DNA of 64,000 bases, from assembly GCA_024690665.1 (NCBI GenBank), contig JAILOU010000043.1, forward strand, positions 1 to 64,000, read 5' to 3'. Source of the DNA: Eubacterium sp. Lineage in GTDB: Bacteria > Bacillota > Clostridia > Lachnospirales > Lachnospiraceae. Below, piece after piece: positions 27,094 through 35,248 of the stretch. Every line of letters starts with the position of its first letter. The first letter of the stretch is position 1. The notes below the pieces were generated by a model. It worked only from the letters and a program-made list of their open reading frames with translations. It made no database searches and was not told the DNA's origin. The translations under genes and the position numbers were made by a program.

Positions 27094-27682
27094 ATATAAT
27101 AATATTCTCTTCTTCATTTGCCTCATATTCCAGTTCTTCTTGCGCTTCTCTTTTGAATTCTTCAATTGTATCCTGATTCAGTGCAGGCAATTCTTCGAGC
27201 GAATGTACACCAAAACTTCTTAAAAACTCTTCTGTCGTTCCAAAAAGCATCGGTCTTCCGGGAGCATCGAGTCTTCCCAGTTCACATACCAGATTGTATT
27301 CTACCAAACGGTTTACCACATGATCGCTTGAGACTCCGCGAATATTCTCGATTTCTGCTTTCGTAATCGGTTGTTTATAAGCAATAATAGAAAGCGTCTC
27401 CAATTGCACATCCGTTAAAACATACTTACGTGGAAGCTTGGCAATCTTGATTAAATATTCATACATCTCAGGTTTGGTACACATCTGATAAGCACCGTCT
27501 AGTTCAATCAGCTGTACCCCGCTATCCATAGATTCATATTTCTTCGTTAATTCATCAAGATATTGTTTGACTTCGTTTTTATCAATCTCCAAAGCCTGCG
27601 CAAGTTTGGATAATTCAACGGATTCACCCATGGTAAATAAAATTGCTTCCAATACTGCCATATAATTCGTCTGATTCATCAT
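27092..27682 (-). CDS. scpB: segregation and condensation protein ScpB
   Basis: ScpB is the winged-helix kite subunit of the SMC-ScpAB condensin. The 196-residue product has AVLEAILFTMGESV at the start, TDVQLETLSIIAYKQPITKAEIE near 90 and RGVSSDHVVNRLVEYNLV, all typical. Two consecutive ATG codons (27682 and 27679) lie only five bases from the scpA stop with no clear ribosome-binding site, which suggests translational coupling. The C-terminus is acidic. Confidence 0.95.
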   Translation of the reverse strand: MMNQTNYMAVLEAILFTMGESVELSKLAQALEIDKNEVKQYLDELTKKYESMDSGVQLIELDGAYQMCTKPEMYEYLIKIAKLPRKYVLTDVQLETLSIIAYKQPITKAEIENIRGVSSDHVVNRLVEYNLVCELGRLDAPGRPMLFGTTEEFLRSFGVHSLEELPALNQDTIEEFKREAQEELEYEANEEENIII

Positions 27683-27686
27683 TCAT

Positions 27687-28433
27687 CTATGCAGCAATCT
27701 TTGATTCTATATAGATATCATCGAATAAATCATCTTGTCTGATCCATAAAGTTCCCATCTTCATAAGTTCCAGAATCGCAAGAAATGTTACGATAAGCTG
27801 CATTTTTCCTTTCTGATTTTCCAAAAGTGTTCGAAACGAGAAGCTGTTATGACTCTTCGCATACACTCTTACTTTGTCCATGGTATCTTCAAGCGAGACT
27901 TCTTCTCTTTCAATCTTACCGAATTTAGAACGAATCGGATCGATTTTTTCTTTTTGTTTCTTAACAATACTTTGGAAAATAATATTTAATTTTTCTAACG
28001 TCATATCTCCGATTAACTCATCCATGTTAATCGGTTCCACATACTCTTCTACTTCCTTTGGAATCGTTGGATATTTATAAAGCACTTTTGCAGCATCCAT
28101 CTGGCGATCCTTAAGTTCATAAGACATGCATTTGTACATCTTGTATTCCAATAAACGTTCTACAAGTTCAGCTCTTGGATCTTCTTCCTCTTCTTCTAAT
28201 TCGTTCGAAGGCAGGAGCATCTTCGACTTAATGTCCAATAAAGTTGCCGCCATAACCAAAAACTCACTCATAACATTCAGATCTTCCGTCTGCATCTGAT
28301 TAATATATTCCATATATTGTTTTGTTATTTCAACGATTGGAATATCATATATATTTACTTTATTTTTTTCCAACAGATGAAGGAGCAAATCAAGCGGTCC
28401 TTCAAAAATCTCCAGTTTAAAATTTAAATCCAT
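27687..28433 (-). CDS. scpA: segregation and condensation protein ScpA
   Basis: ScpA is the kleisin that bridges SMC heads. The protein starts MDLNFKLEIFEGPLDLLLHLLEKNKVNIYDIPI, the family signature, and has the C-terminal kleisin motif FLAILELMKMG. The ATG at 28433 is chosen because GGGG lies six bases upstream; an in-frame GTG at 28436 is also possible. The length is 248 residues. Confidence 0.96.
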   Translation of the reverse strand: MDLNFKLEIFEGPLDLLLHLLEKNKVNIYDIPIVEITKQYMEYINQMQTEDLNVMSEFLVMAATLLDIKSKMLLPSNELEEEEEDPRAELVERLLEYKMYKCMSYELKDRQMDAAKVLYKYPTIPKEVEEYVEPINMDELIGDMTLEKLNIIFQSIVKKQKEKIDPIRSKFGKIEREEVSLEDTMDKVRVYAKSHNSFSFRTLLENQKGKMQLIVTFLAILELMKMGTLWIRQDDLFDDIYIESKIAA

Positions 28434-28496
28434 CACAAACCCCGTTGTTAACCTTATTCAATATTTGGTTGTTAATCCCAAAATTCGTTCAATGTA

Positions 28497-28525
28497 ATTA
28501 TAACGGCTTATATTGTTTTTTTCAA
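28497..28525 (-). promoter_or_regulatory. promoter of scpAB
   Basis: On the minus strand TTGAAA (28520-28525), a 17-bp spacer and TATAAT (28497-28502) form a near-consensus sigma-A promoter 63 bp before scpA. Confidence 0.8.
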
Positions 28526-28557
28526 GAGTAAATCACTATATTTAGTGGTGCGCTCTT
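28524..28557. repeat. interrupted inverted repeat just upstream of the scpA promoter
   Basis: AAGAG/CTCTT outer arms (28524-28528 and 28553-28557) and CACTA/TAGTG inner arms (28534-28538 and 28543-28547) are separated by unpaired bases. No T-run follows on the minus strand, so a terminator for the upstream phosphoesterase is doubtful; it touches the -35 and may be a regulatory site. Confidence 0.35.
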
Positions 28558-28573
28558 TTGGATTTTTCTATAA

Positions 28574-29425
28574 CTAGTGTTTTTCCGGAACGATAGATAC
28601 CGCAAGCAGCTCCGCACGGTTAAATATCCTGATATGAAATGTATGCGTACCAAGTCCTTTACTCACAATAATATTCTTATCATCCTTTTGATAATGACCA
28701 CCGTCGTATTGCGGAAAGAATTTAAATTCCGGCGAAATAATACTTGGTCCTCCCGGAATTCGAACCAGTCCTCCGTGATTATGTCCTGATAAAACAAGAT
28801 CCGGCGGCCACTTAAGATAAGTCTCCATAAATTTTGGACTATGCGCCATCATAATGGTGAATCCCTCTTCTTCAAACTCCGGAAACTTTTCATCAAAAAA
28901 GCTATCTTCCAAATCATAATCCATATGCTTTTCAAAACATTCATTTGGAACGGTCAGACCTATTACCTCTACTTCATCATTGATTTTCGCATATTCATTA
29001 TCTAAAACTGTTATCTCAGAGTTTTGAATCTGCTCTAAGTATTTCGAAAATGCCTCATAATACTTTGATTCTTCTTCCATAACTCTCTGTTCGTGATTCC
29101 CAAGTTCATAGTAAACCGGTGCAATCTCAGTAAGAGAAACCAAGAATCGGTATACTGCATTATATTGTTTTGTTTTTTTTGCAGTTATCATATCACCGGT
29201 AAGCAAGATTGCATCCGGTTCAATGCTTCTGATTGCCTCATAGAGCGCCTGATTATCATGACCAAATACCTTCCCGTGCAAATCTGATAAAACAGCAAGA
29301 CGAAGCGGCTGCGTGACAAGGGCGCTGCATACCTCATAACCGGTAATCCGGAATTTCATAAGTTCAATTGCCTGTAAGACAATTGCGATAAGGACCAGGC
29401 AAACAATTGCGACTAATACCGTCAT
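28574..29425 (-). CDS. membrane-anchored metallophosphoesterase
   Basis: The 283-residue protein has an N-terminal membrane helix (residues 3-20) and calcineurin-like phosphoesterase motifs in order: SDLHGK near residue 47, GDMI near 77, YELGNHEQ near 107, MMAHSPK near 195 and SGHNHGG near 215. These ligate two metal ions. It resembles YkuE/YaeI-type enzymes, some of which act on lipid headgroups such as UDP-diacylglucosamine; the actual substrate cannot be told from sequence. GGAGGTGG precedes the ATG. It lies between pnp and scpA. Confidence 0.88.
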   Translation of the reverse strand: MTVLVAIVCLVLIAIVLQAIELMKFRITGYEVCSALVTQPLRLAVLSDLHGKVFGHDNQALYEAIRSIEPDAILLTGDMITAKKTKQYNAVYRFLVSLTEIAPVYYELGNHEQRVMEEESKYYEAFSKYLEQIQNSEITVLDNEYAKINDEVEVIGLTVPNECFEKHMDYDLEDSFFDEKFPEFEEEGFTIMMAHSPKFMETYLKWPPDLVLSGHNHGGLVRIPGGPSIISPEFKFFPQYDGGHYQKDDKNIIVSKGLGTHTFHIRIFNRAELLAVSIVPEKH

Positions 29426-29449
29426 TCATCCACCTCCTTTTTGGTGGTA

Positions 29450-29489
29450 TAAAACAGGCTCCTTAGAATAAACAATCCAAGGAGCCTGT
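29450..29489 (-). terminator. terminator of pnp
   Basis: ACAGGCTCCTT (29454-29464) and AAGGAGCCTGT (29479-29489) form a perfect 11-bp stem. On the minus strand the stem is followed by TTTTAT. Confidence 0.88.
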
Positions 29490-29503
29490 CAATTACTTTT
29501 TAT

Positions 29504-31594
29504 TTATGCATTTGGAACATCTTTCATACTGAAGCTGATTCTGCCCATCTTATCTTTACCAAGGCAAACAACCGTTACCTGGTCTCCAAGAGTAAGAACA
29601 TCTTCTACATGATTAATTCTTTCTTTGGCAATCTTAGAAATATGAACCATACCTTCTTTTCCAGGAGCAAATTCAACGAAAGCACCAAATTCTTTAATAC
29701 TTACGACTTTACCCTTGAAGATCTGGCCTTTTTCGAAATCTGTTGTAATGATTGTAATCATCTCAACGGCCTGATCCATCATTTCTTTATCGGTACCACA
29801 TACGGATACATTACCATCATCGGTAATATCGATTTTAACACCTGTTCTTTCAATAATTTCATTAATTGTCTTTCCACGCTGACCAACAACGTCACCAATC
29901 TTCTGAGGATCAATCTGCATAGAAATAATCTTAGGTGCGTATGTTCCAACTTCTTTTCTAGGCTCAGAAATTGCTTTCTTCATACACTCATCCATAATGA
30001 ACAGTCTTGCCTGACGAGTTCTTGCAATTGCTTCTTCCACGATTGGACGAGTCAGACCATGAATCTTAATATCCATCTGAATTGCTGTAATACCATCTGT
30101 TGTACCGGTTACCTTAAAGTCCATATCTCCGAAGAAATCTTCAAGACCTTGAATATCTGTAAGAACAACATAGTCATCATCTGTATCTCCGGTTACAAGA
30201 CCACAGCTGATTCCGGCAACCATCTTCTTAATTGGAACACCGGCAGCCATAAGTGACATACAAGATGCACAAGTAGATGCCATAGAAGTAGATCCGTTTG
30301 ATTCAAATGTCTCTGACACGGCACGAATTGCATATGGGAATTCTTCTTCTGAAGGAAGTACCGGAAGAAGTGCACGTTCTGCAAGTGCTCCATGTCCAAT
30401 TTCTCTACGTCCCGGTCCTCTTGAAGGCTTTGTTTCACCTACAGAGTAAGATGGGAAGTTATAATGATGCATATAGCGCTTAGCGGTAATATTTTCATCT
30501 AAACCATCAATACGCTGTTTTTCTGATAACGGTGCAAGAGTAACAATATCACAGATCTGTGTTTGTCCACGAGTAAACATCGCAGAACCATGTACACGAG
30601 GTACAATGTCAACTTCTGCTGAGAGCTTACGAATCTGGTCTAAAGCTCTGCCGTCCGGACGCTTGTGATCTTTTAAAATCATCTTACGAACCGTCTTCTT
30701 TTGATACTGATAGATTGCTTCGCCTAAAACTTCAAGCCATTCTTCATTATCCGCAAATGCTTCTTCTAATTTGGCTGTAATTTCCTTAATGTTCTCTTCT
30801 CTAACCTGCTTTTCATCCGTAAATACAGCTTCTTCCATCTCAGACGGTGGTACAAGCTCTTTGATCTTGTCAAACATTTCATCCGGAATTGCACAGCTTG
30901 TATAAGAATGCTTTTCTTTTCCGACTTCTGAAACAATCTGATTGATAAATGCAATGATTTCCTGGTTTACATCATGTGCTTTATAAATTGCTTCAATCAT
31001 CTTTGCTTCCGGAATTTCATTGGCTCCGGCTTCAATCATGATTACCTTTTCAGAGGTAGAAGCTACTGTTAACTTCAAATCCCCTTCGTCCCACTGAGCC
31101 TGTGATGGATTAACGATAAATTCGCCGTCAACCATACCGATCTGTGTCATAGCACATGGTCCGTAAAATGGAATATCAGAAATGCATGTAGCAATTGAAC
31201 TACCAAGCATTGCCACGATTTCCGGTCTGCACTGTGGATCAACTGCAAGAACCAGGTTGTTAAGTGTTACATCATTTCTGTAGTCTTTCGGGAATAACGG
31301 ACGCATAGGTCTGTCAATAACTCGTGCTGTAAGAACTGAGTTTTCAGAAGCCTTACCTTCACGCTTATTGAAACCACCCGGAATCTTACCTACCGAATAC
31401 ATCTTTTCTTCGAACTCCACACTAAGAGGGAAGAAATCAATTCCATCTCTTGGCTTATCTGAAGCTGTTGCGGTAGAAAGTACAGTTGTTTCCCCATACT
31501 TCATGAAAACAGCTCCATTGGCCTGTGCAGCTACTCTTCCGATGTCGATGGTTAATGTCTTACCACCGATCTCCATTGAATAAGTTTTGTACAT
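29504..31594 (-). CDS. pnp: polyribonucleotide nucleotidyltransferase (PNPase)
   Basis: PNPase degrades RNA 3'-5' with phosphate. The 696-residue protein has two RNase PH-like domains (about 10-225 and 310-540, the second with GQTQICDIVTLAPL and SNGSTSMASTCASCMSLM), then a KH domain (GKTINEIIERTGVKIDI) and an S1 domain (VSIKEFGAFVEFAPGKEGMVHIS). The start at 31594 (MYKTYSMEIGG) has AAGGAGAA upstream. rpsO lies just before it, the standard rpsO-pnp arrangement. The leader between them can form a long stem-loop. Confidence 0.97.
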   Translation of the reverse strand: MYKTYSMEIGGKTLTIDIGRVAAQANGAVFMKYGETTVLSTATASDKPRDGIDFFPLSVEFEEKMYSVGKIPGGFNKREGKASENSVLTARVIDRPMRPLFPKDYRNDVTLNNLVLAVDPQCRPEIVAMLGSSIATCISDIPFYGPCAMTQIGMVDGEFIVNPSQAQWDEGDLKLTVASTSEKVIMIEAGANEIPEAKMIEAIYKAHDVNQEIIAFINQIVSEVGKEKHSYTSCAIPDEMFDKIKELVPPSEMEEAVFTDEKQVREENIKEITAKLEEAFADNEEWLEVLGEAIYQYQKKTVRKMILKDHKRPDGRALDQIRKLSAEVDIVPRVHGSAMFTRGQTQICDIVTLAPLSEKQRIDGLDENITAKRYMHHYNFPSYSVGETKPSRGPGRREIGHGALAERALLPVLPSEEEFPYAIRAVSETFESNGSTSMASTCASCMSLMAAGVPIKKMVAGISCGLVTGDTDDDYVVLTDIQGLEDFFGDMDFKVTGTTDGITAIQMDIKIHGLTRPIVEEAIARTRQARLFIMDECMKKAISEPRKEVGTYAPKIISMQIDPQKIGDVVGQRGKTINEIIERTGVKIDITDDGNVSVCGTDKEMMDQAVEMITIITTDFEKGQIFKGKVVSIKEFGAFVEFAPGKEGMVHISKIAKERINHVEDVLTLGDQVTVVCLGKDKMGRISFSMKDVPNA

Positions 31595-31619
31595 ATTAGT
31601 TCTCCTTTTCTTTCTTCGC

Positions 31620-31692
31620 GATGGGAGTTCCGAAACTACTGATCTGTTCACCTGTCGATGCACACATCAGTGGTCTCGGCTTCTTTCCCATC
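31620..31692 (-). ncRNA. long stem-loop in the pnp 5' leader
   Basis: GATGGGA (31620-31626) pairs with TCCCATC (31686-31692), CCG (31630-31632) with CGG (31677-31679), and ACTACTGAT (31635-31643) with ATCAGTGGT (31666-31674, one wobble). The structure ends about 25 bases before the pnp ATG. In E. coli a leader duplex cut by RNase III is the target of PNPase autocontrol; the same logic here is inference. Confidence 0.6.
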
Positions 31693-31705
31693 TACGTTTA
31701 TCAAC

Positions 31706-31735
31706 TGAAAATAGAGCGGACTGCTCCGCTCTATT
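31706..31735 (-). terminator. terminator of rpsO
   Basis: AATAGAGCGGA (31710-31720) and TCCGCTCTATT (31725-31735) form a perfect 11-bp stem with a 4-base loop, followed on the minus strand by TTTTC. It lies 11 bp after the rpsO stop. The short T-run suggests partial read-through into pnp. Confidence 0.78.
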
Positions 31736-31745
31736 AAACAATTCA

Positions 31746-32012
31746 CTATCTTCTGATTCCAAGACGCTCAATTAATGAACGATATCTTTCAATATCAATC
31801 TTCTTAAGATATGCAAGAAGTCCACGTCTTTGACCAACCATCTTAAGCATACCTCTTCTTGAATGATGATCCTTCGGATGAGCCTTTAAATGCTCTGTAA
31901 GTTCAGCGATTCTTGCTGTTAAAATAGCAATCTGAACCTCCGGTGAACCTGTGTCATTAGCTGTTCTTCCATACTCAGCAATGATAGCCTGTTTCTTTTC
32001 TTTTGCGATCAT
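31746..32012 (-). CDS. rpsO: 30S ribosomal protein S15
   Basis: The 88-residue protein is complete and typical: [21 protein letters not shown], then [30 protein letters not shown] and the ending [13 protein letters not shown]15 binds the three-way junction of 16S rRNA helices 20-22 early in 30S assembly. AGGAGG precedes the ATG. Its own promoter and a structured leader lie upstream. Confidence 0.98.
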   Translation of the reverse strand: MIAKEKKQAIIAEYGRTANDTGSPEVQIAILTARIAELTEHLKAHPKDHHSRRGMLKMVGQRRGLLAYLKKIDIERYRSLIERLGIRR

Positions 32013-32052
32013 ATTATTATCCTCCTAAATTGATCTTAATATTGCCCTCTCA

Positions 32053-32112
32053 GCACGTTACTCAGAAATGTGGTCGGAGTGTCCATCATCCGAATAAGGG
32101 CTAAACCCGTGC
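32053..32112 (-). ncRNA. putative S15-binding three-way-junction leader of rpsO
   Basis: In the minus-strand transcript GCACG (from 32108-32112) can pair with CGTGC (from 32053-32057). The enclosed part holds two hairpins, GGG-TTTAG-CCC (32098-32108) and TCGG-N12-CCGA (32074-32093). This gives a three-way junction, the shape S15 recognises. S15 leaders with such junctions are known from several bacteria; identity of this one is inference. Confidence 0.5.
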
Positions 32113-32118
32113 CTAAAT

Positions 32119-32147
32119 AGAATATCATAACCTATCTGGTTTGTAAA
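32119..32147 (-). promoter_or_regulatory. promoter of rpsO
   Basis: On the minus strand TTTACA (32142-32147), a 17-bp spacer and TATTCT (32119-32124) preceded by TGA (extended -10). The predicted transcript start near 32112 matches the 5' end of the structured leader. Confidence 0.65.
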
Positions 32148-32156
32148 CTATTTTAT

Positions 32157-33269
32157 TTATAAGTAACTGCACACACAAATCGGTGTACGATAATATGCGC
32201 TAGATACTTTAATTCCATCTTTATGATTACTTGCATGTACAATCTGTCCATTACCAATATAGATTGCCACATGTGAGATTCCGCCACTTCCGTAGAAGAA
32301 CAAATCTCCCGGTTTTGCTTCAGAAGCACTGATTCTGGTTCCATAATTAGACTGTGCAGAAGAAGAATGTGGAAGTCCCACACCATATTTTCCAAGAATC
32401 TGCATGGTGAATCCGGAACAGTCACAGCCGTTTGTGAGGGAAGTGCCTCCCCATACATATGGGTTGCCAACGAACTGAAGCGCATACTGTACCAATGCAG
32501 TTCTGACATCTGATACACCTTCGCCATATTCCACTTCTGTAGCTGTTAATGCATCGTCAAGTTCAACAGATACTTTTACATATTCTGCAGCAACATAACC
32601 TTTTTCGCCATCATACTTTACCTTAATCCATTCTGAACCTTCTTTTAACACTTTAAGGTCTGTTCCCTTGCCAACCTGTTCAAGAATTGAACTGCTTGTA
32701 CTCTTTTCAGAACGGATATTCAATGTCTTTGTATTAACTGTCGCAACTGTCTGAGCAACCTTATCAGCTCTTTTTTCTGCTTTTTCTCCGGTTAAAAGAT
32801 ACTTGCTCTTTACCCATCCGGTAACCTTTCCGGATTCAATCTTGGTCCAATTACCCTTTGTCTTAATGATTTCACAAGCAGCATCCTTTTCTAATCTTCC
32901 AACAAGATCGGAATCCTTAGATGCTTTCTTTCTGATATTGACATATTCATCGCAATCAGCAATTCCAAGATTCGTATAACCATATATTGTTTCATCTGAT
33001 TCAGTTTCAGATGTATCTGATTCTTTTTTTGAAACAGATGCTGCGCCTTGCGCATCCTTAGAAGAACTATCTTCAATTGCATCTGCCAGTGCTGATGTTA
33101 CACCGGCACTTAACGTGCTCTCTTCTTGCGAGTTATCTTCCATAGCGCTTGTTGCAACAATTGATGCTCCTGCACTTAGGGATGTTTCTGTAGCCATTGC
33201 CGGTACAGCAGTTGATAACATCATTACTGACAATCCAAGAGTTGTCGCTTTTACAAAGATTGATTTCAT
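32157..33269 (-). CDS. secreted SH3-domain NlpC/P60 cell-wall hydrolase
   Basis: The 370-residue protein starts with a signal peptide (MKSIFVKATTLGLSV to PAMA, cleavage near residue 26). A Ser/Glu-rich linker leads to two bacterial SH3 domains (about residues 103-160 and 172-230), then a C-terminal NlpC/P60 domain with the catalytic cysteine in CDCSGF near 282 and histidine in ISHVAIYIG near 330. Such enzymes cleave peptidoglycan stem peptides, usually D-Glu to diamino acid. The start at 33269 is supported by GGAGGAT; an upstream in-frame extension is not. It has its own strong promoter. Confidence 0.93.
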   Translation of the reverse strand: MKSIFVKATTLGLSVMMLSTAVPAMATETSLSAGASIVATSAMEDNSQEESTLSAGVTSALADAIEDSSSKDAQGAASVSKKESDTSETESDETIYGYTNLGIADCDEYVNIRKKASKDSDLVGRLEKDAACEIIKTKGNWTKIESGKVTGWVKSKYLLTGEKAEKRADKVAQTVATVNTKTLNIRSEKSTSSSILEQVGKGTDLKVLKEGSEWIKVKYDGEKGYVAAEYVKVSVELDDALTATEVEYGEGVSDVRTALVQYALQFVGNPYVWGGTSLTNGCDCSGFTMQILGKYGVGLPHSSSAQSNYGTRISASEAKPGDLFFYGSGGISHVAIYIGNGQIVHASNHKDGIKVSSAYYRTPICVCSYL

Positions 33270-33340
33270 CTTATCCTCCACACTTTTTCGAATAAATAGG
33301 ATTAATTTATGCATAATTATCCATGCACTAAATCCCACTA

Positions 33341-33369
33341 AGTATATCGTTATTCCTAGATGGTGTCAA
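33341..33369 (-). promoter_or_regulatory. promoter of the NlpC/P60 gene
   Basis: On the minus strand TTGACA (33364-33369), a 17-bp spacer and TATACT (33341-33346), close to the sigma-A consensus, 71 bp before the ATG. Confidence 0.85.
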
Positions 33370-33398
33370 TACATTTGTAACATTTTTGTAATATTTAA

Positions 33399-33421
33399 GA
33401 AAAAGTAACTGAAATTTACTT
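33399..33421 (-). terminator. weak terminator-like hairpin after ribF
   Basis: AAGTAA (33403-33408) and TTACTT (33416-33421) form a 6-bp stem; on the minus strand it is followed by TTTTTCTT. It would end the nusA operon transcript just after ribF. Confidence 0.45.
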
Positions 33422-33428
33422 ATTTTTT

Positions 33429-34346
33429 TTAATTAATATATTTCATTTTTACATTTTTAATGTCTAACTCAATCTGTCGTTTTAATGCATCCAGCGATGC
33501 ATATTTTTTCTCTTCACGAATAAATTCAAGCAATTCCACTTTAACTTCTTCGCCATAGATATCTTCTTCAAAATCAAAGATATGGGTCTCTACGACTCTG
33601 TCGCCATCCGTACTTACCGTAGGATTCTTACCAATATTCGTAATTCCGTAATATGTCTTGCCCTTCACCGTGACACGACTCGCATATCCGCCATCCTTAG
33701 GAAGCAGTTTATCTGCCGGCGGATAGATATTGATTGTTGGAACACCAATCGTTCTGCCTATTTGTTTTCCTTTTTTCACTTCGCCCAGAATAAAATACGG
33801 ATATCCAAGGAGATGTTCGACCGTTTTCAGATCATTTTCAATCAAAAGCGAACGAATCATCGTACTGGAAATCTCCTGTTCGTGATACAGCACCTTATCT
33901 ACCACATGAAGTTTATATCCATATCGATCAGAAAGACGGTCTAACAGATAGATATCTCCCTGTCTTTGAAACCCAAATCGAAAATCATTTCCGACGATAA
34001 TCGATTTCACATGTAAATCGTTAACGATTTTATCCAAAAAATCCTCCGCAGGCATTCGCATTACGGCTTCTGTAAATGGATATTCCACAAGATAATCAAT
34101 ATGTGTTTGCCCAAACACATGCACCTTTTCATATTCTGTTGTCAAAAGACGATCCTGACGTTTTTTGACGATAACAGATGGTGGTGTCTGAAACGAAAAA
34201 GCAACTGTCTTTAAGCCTTTCTTTTGCTCTTCATATAAAAGTTGCATCAAATATTTATGCCCAATATGAAGACCATCAAACTTACCAAATGAAATCGCTG
34301 TGTCATCTTCTATTGTAAAGCTTGTTTGTCCTTTAATTAATTCCAT
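33429..34346 (-). CDS. ribF: bifunctional riboflavin kinase / FAD synthetase RibF
   Basis: The N-terminal FAD synthetase half has the nucleotidyltransferase motif FGKFDGLHIGHKYL near residue 21 and IIVGNDFRFGFQRQG near 118. The C-terminal riboflavin kinase half has GRTIGVPTINIYPP near 197 and ITNIGKNPTV. At 305 residues it is full length. It converts riboflavin to FMN and FAD, which also supply the flavin subunits of the Rnf complex. It is the last gene of the nusA operon, two bases after truB. Confidence 0.96.
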   Translation of the reverse strand: MELIKGQTSFTIEDDTAISFGKFDGLHIGHKYLMQLLYEEQKKGLKTVAFSFQTPPSVIVKKRQDRLLTTEYEKVHVFGQTHIDYLVEYPFTEAVMRMPAEDFLDKIVNDLHVKSIIVGNDFRFGFQRQGDIYLLDRLSDRYGYKLHVVDKVLYHEQEISSTMIRSLLIENDLKTVEHLLGYPYFILGEVKKGKQIGRTIGVPTINIYPPADKLLPKDGGYASRVTVKGKTYYGITNIGKNPTVSTDGDRVVETHIFDFEEDIYGEEVKVELLEFIREEKKYASLDALKRQIELDIKNVKMKYIN

Positions 34347-34348
34347 TA

Positions 34349-35248
34349 CTAATCTTGCCGCCAGAAAATCTTTTCCGGCTTAAAATCCTTTCGACTTTCC
34401 TCATAACGATAAATTCCGATAAATGCACCGAATTCATCATAGATTCTAACCTTGTCAGGTCGCATCGGCTGTGGGTTTAACCACTGCGGCTGCAACCGAT
34501 TGCCATTATATAATACTTTCGCATGTTCGTCCATAACGGTAGCTTTGGGATAGGCTTCGAAAACGCTGTCAACTTCAAGAACAGCATCGTTAACATTGCC
34601 ATTTTTCACCATAGATTCTATTTCTTCTAAAGTATGTGCCTGCTCAATGTTAAAGCAATCTACGCGTGTTCTGACCAGGCTTTTCATACAGCCGCCGCAA
34701 CCGGCAATCCGTCCTGCATCATGACAAATACTTCTTATATAAGTACCTTTGGAGCAATGTACACGAAATGTAATTTCCGGTAGCTCTATGTTCAAGATTT
34801 CCAGATCATAGATATGAATCTTTCTCGGTTCACGTTCAATTTCAATACCTGCTCTTGCATATTCATATAATTTCTTGCCATTTACCTTCAAAGCAGAATA
34901 CATTGGCGGAATTTGCATAGATTTGCCTACAAATTCCTGCAAGATATCGCGCATTTTATCTTCGTCAACCGAAACTTTGTTTTGGTTGACTACTCTGCCA
35001 CTTATGTCATATGTATCTGTTTCTATTCCAAGTAGCATCGTTGCCACATATTCTTTACTTTTATCTGTCATAAGATCACAAACTTTTGTTGCGCTGCCCA
35101 GACAAACCGGTAAAACTCCCGTAGCATCCGGATCAAGAGTTCCGGTATGACCGATTTTCTTTTGCTTTAGGATTCCGCGAAGTTTTGCAACAACATCAAA
35201 CGAAGTAAATCCAGCTTCTTTATAAACATTGATGATTCCATTAATCAT
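34349..35248 (-). CDS. truB: tRNA pseudouridine(55) synthase TruB
   Basis: TruB makes pseudouridine 55 in the tRNA T-loop. The catalytic aspartate lies in GHTGTLDPDATGVLP at residues 33-47 (Asp39). SKEYVATMLLG and KGTYIRSICHD are also typical, and the C-terminal part resembles a PUA domain (299 residues in all). It overlaps the nrnA stop by 4 bp. Confidence 0.96.
   Translation of the reverse strand: MINGIINVYKEAGFTSFDVVAKLRGILKQKKIGHTGTLDPDATGVLPVCLGSATKVCDLMTDKSKEYVATMLLGIETDTYDISGRVVNQNKVSVDEDKMRDILQEFVGKSMQIPPMYSALKVNGKKLYEYARAGIEIEREPRKIHIYDLEILNIELPEITFRVHCSKGTYIRSICHDAGRIAGCGGCMKSLVRTRVDCFNIEQAHTLEEIESMVKNGNVNDAVLEVDSVFEAYPKATVMDEHAKVLYNGNRLQPQWLNPQPMRPDKVRIYDEFGAFIGIYRYEESRKDFKPEKIFWRQD

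Noticed and set aside
29609-30256. 215-codon plus-strand open frame opposite pnp
   Set aside because: Cys/Asn-rich composition and position inside a fully conserved gene mark it as antisense shadow.
32153-32527. minus-strand open frame overlapping the NlpC/P60 catalytic domain in another frame
   Set aside because: The NlpC/P60 frame holds the catalytic Cys and His motifs; this one has no motif.
33270-33428. FMN riboswitch upstream of or near ribF
   Set aside because: ribF is the last gene of the nusA operon and the region holds only the weak terminator and the NlpC/P60 promoter; no FMN aptamer core was recognised.
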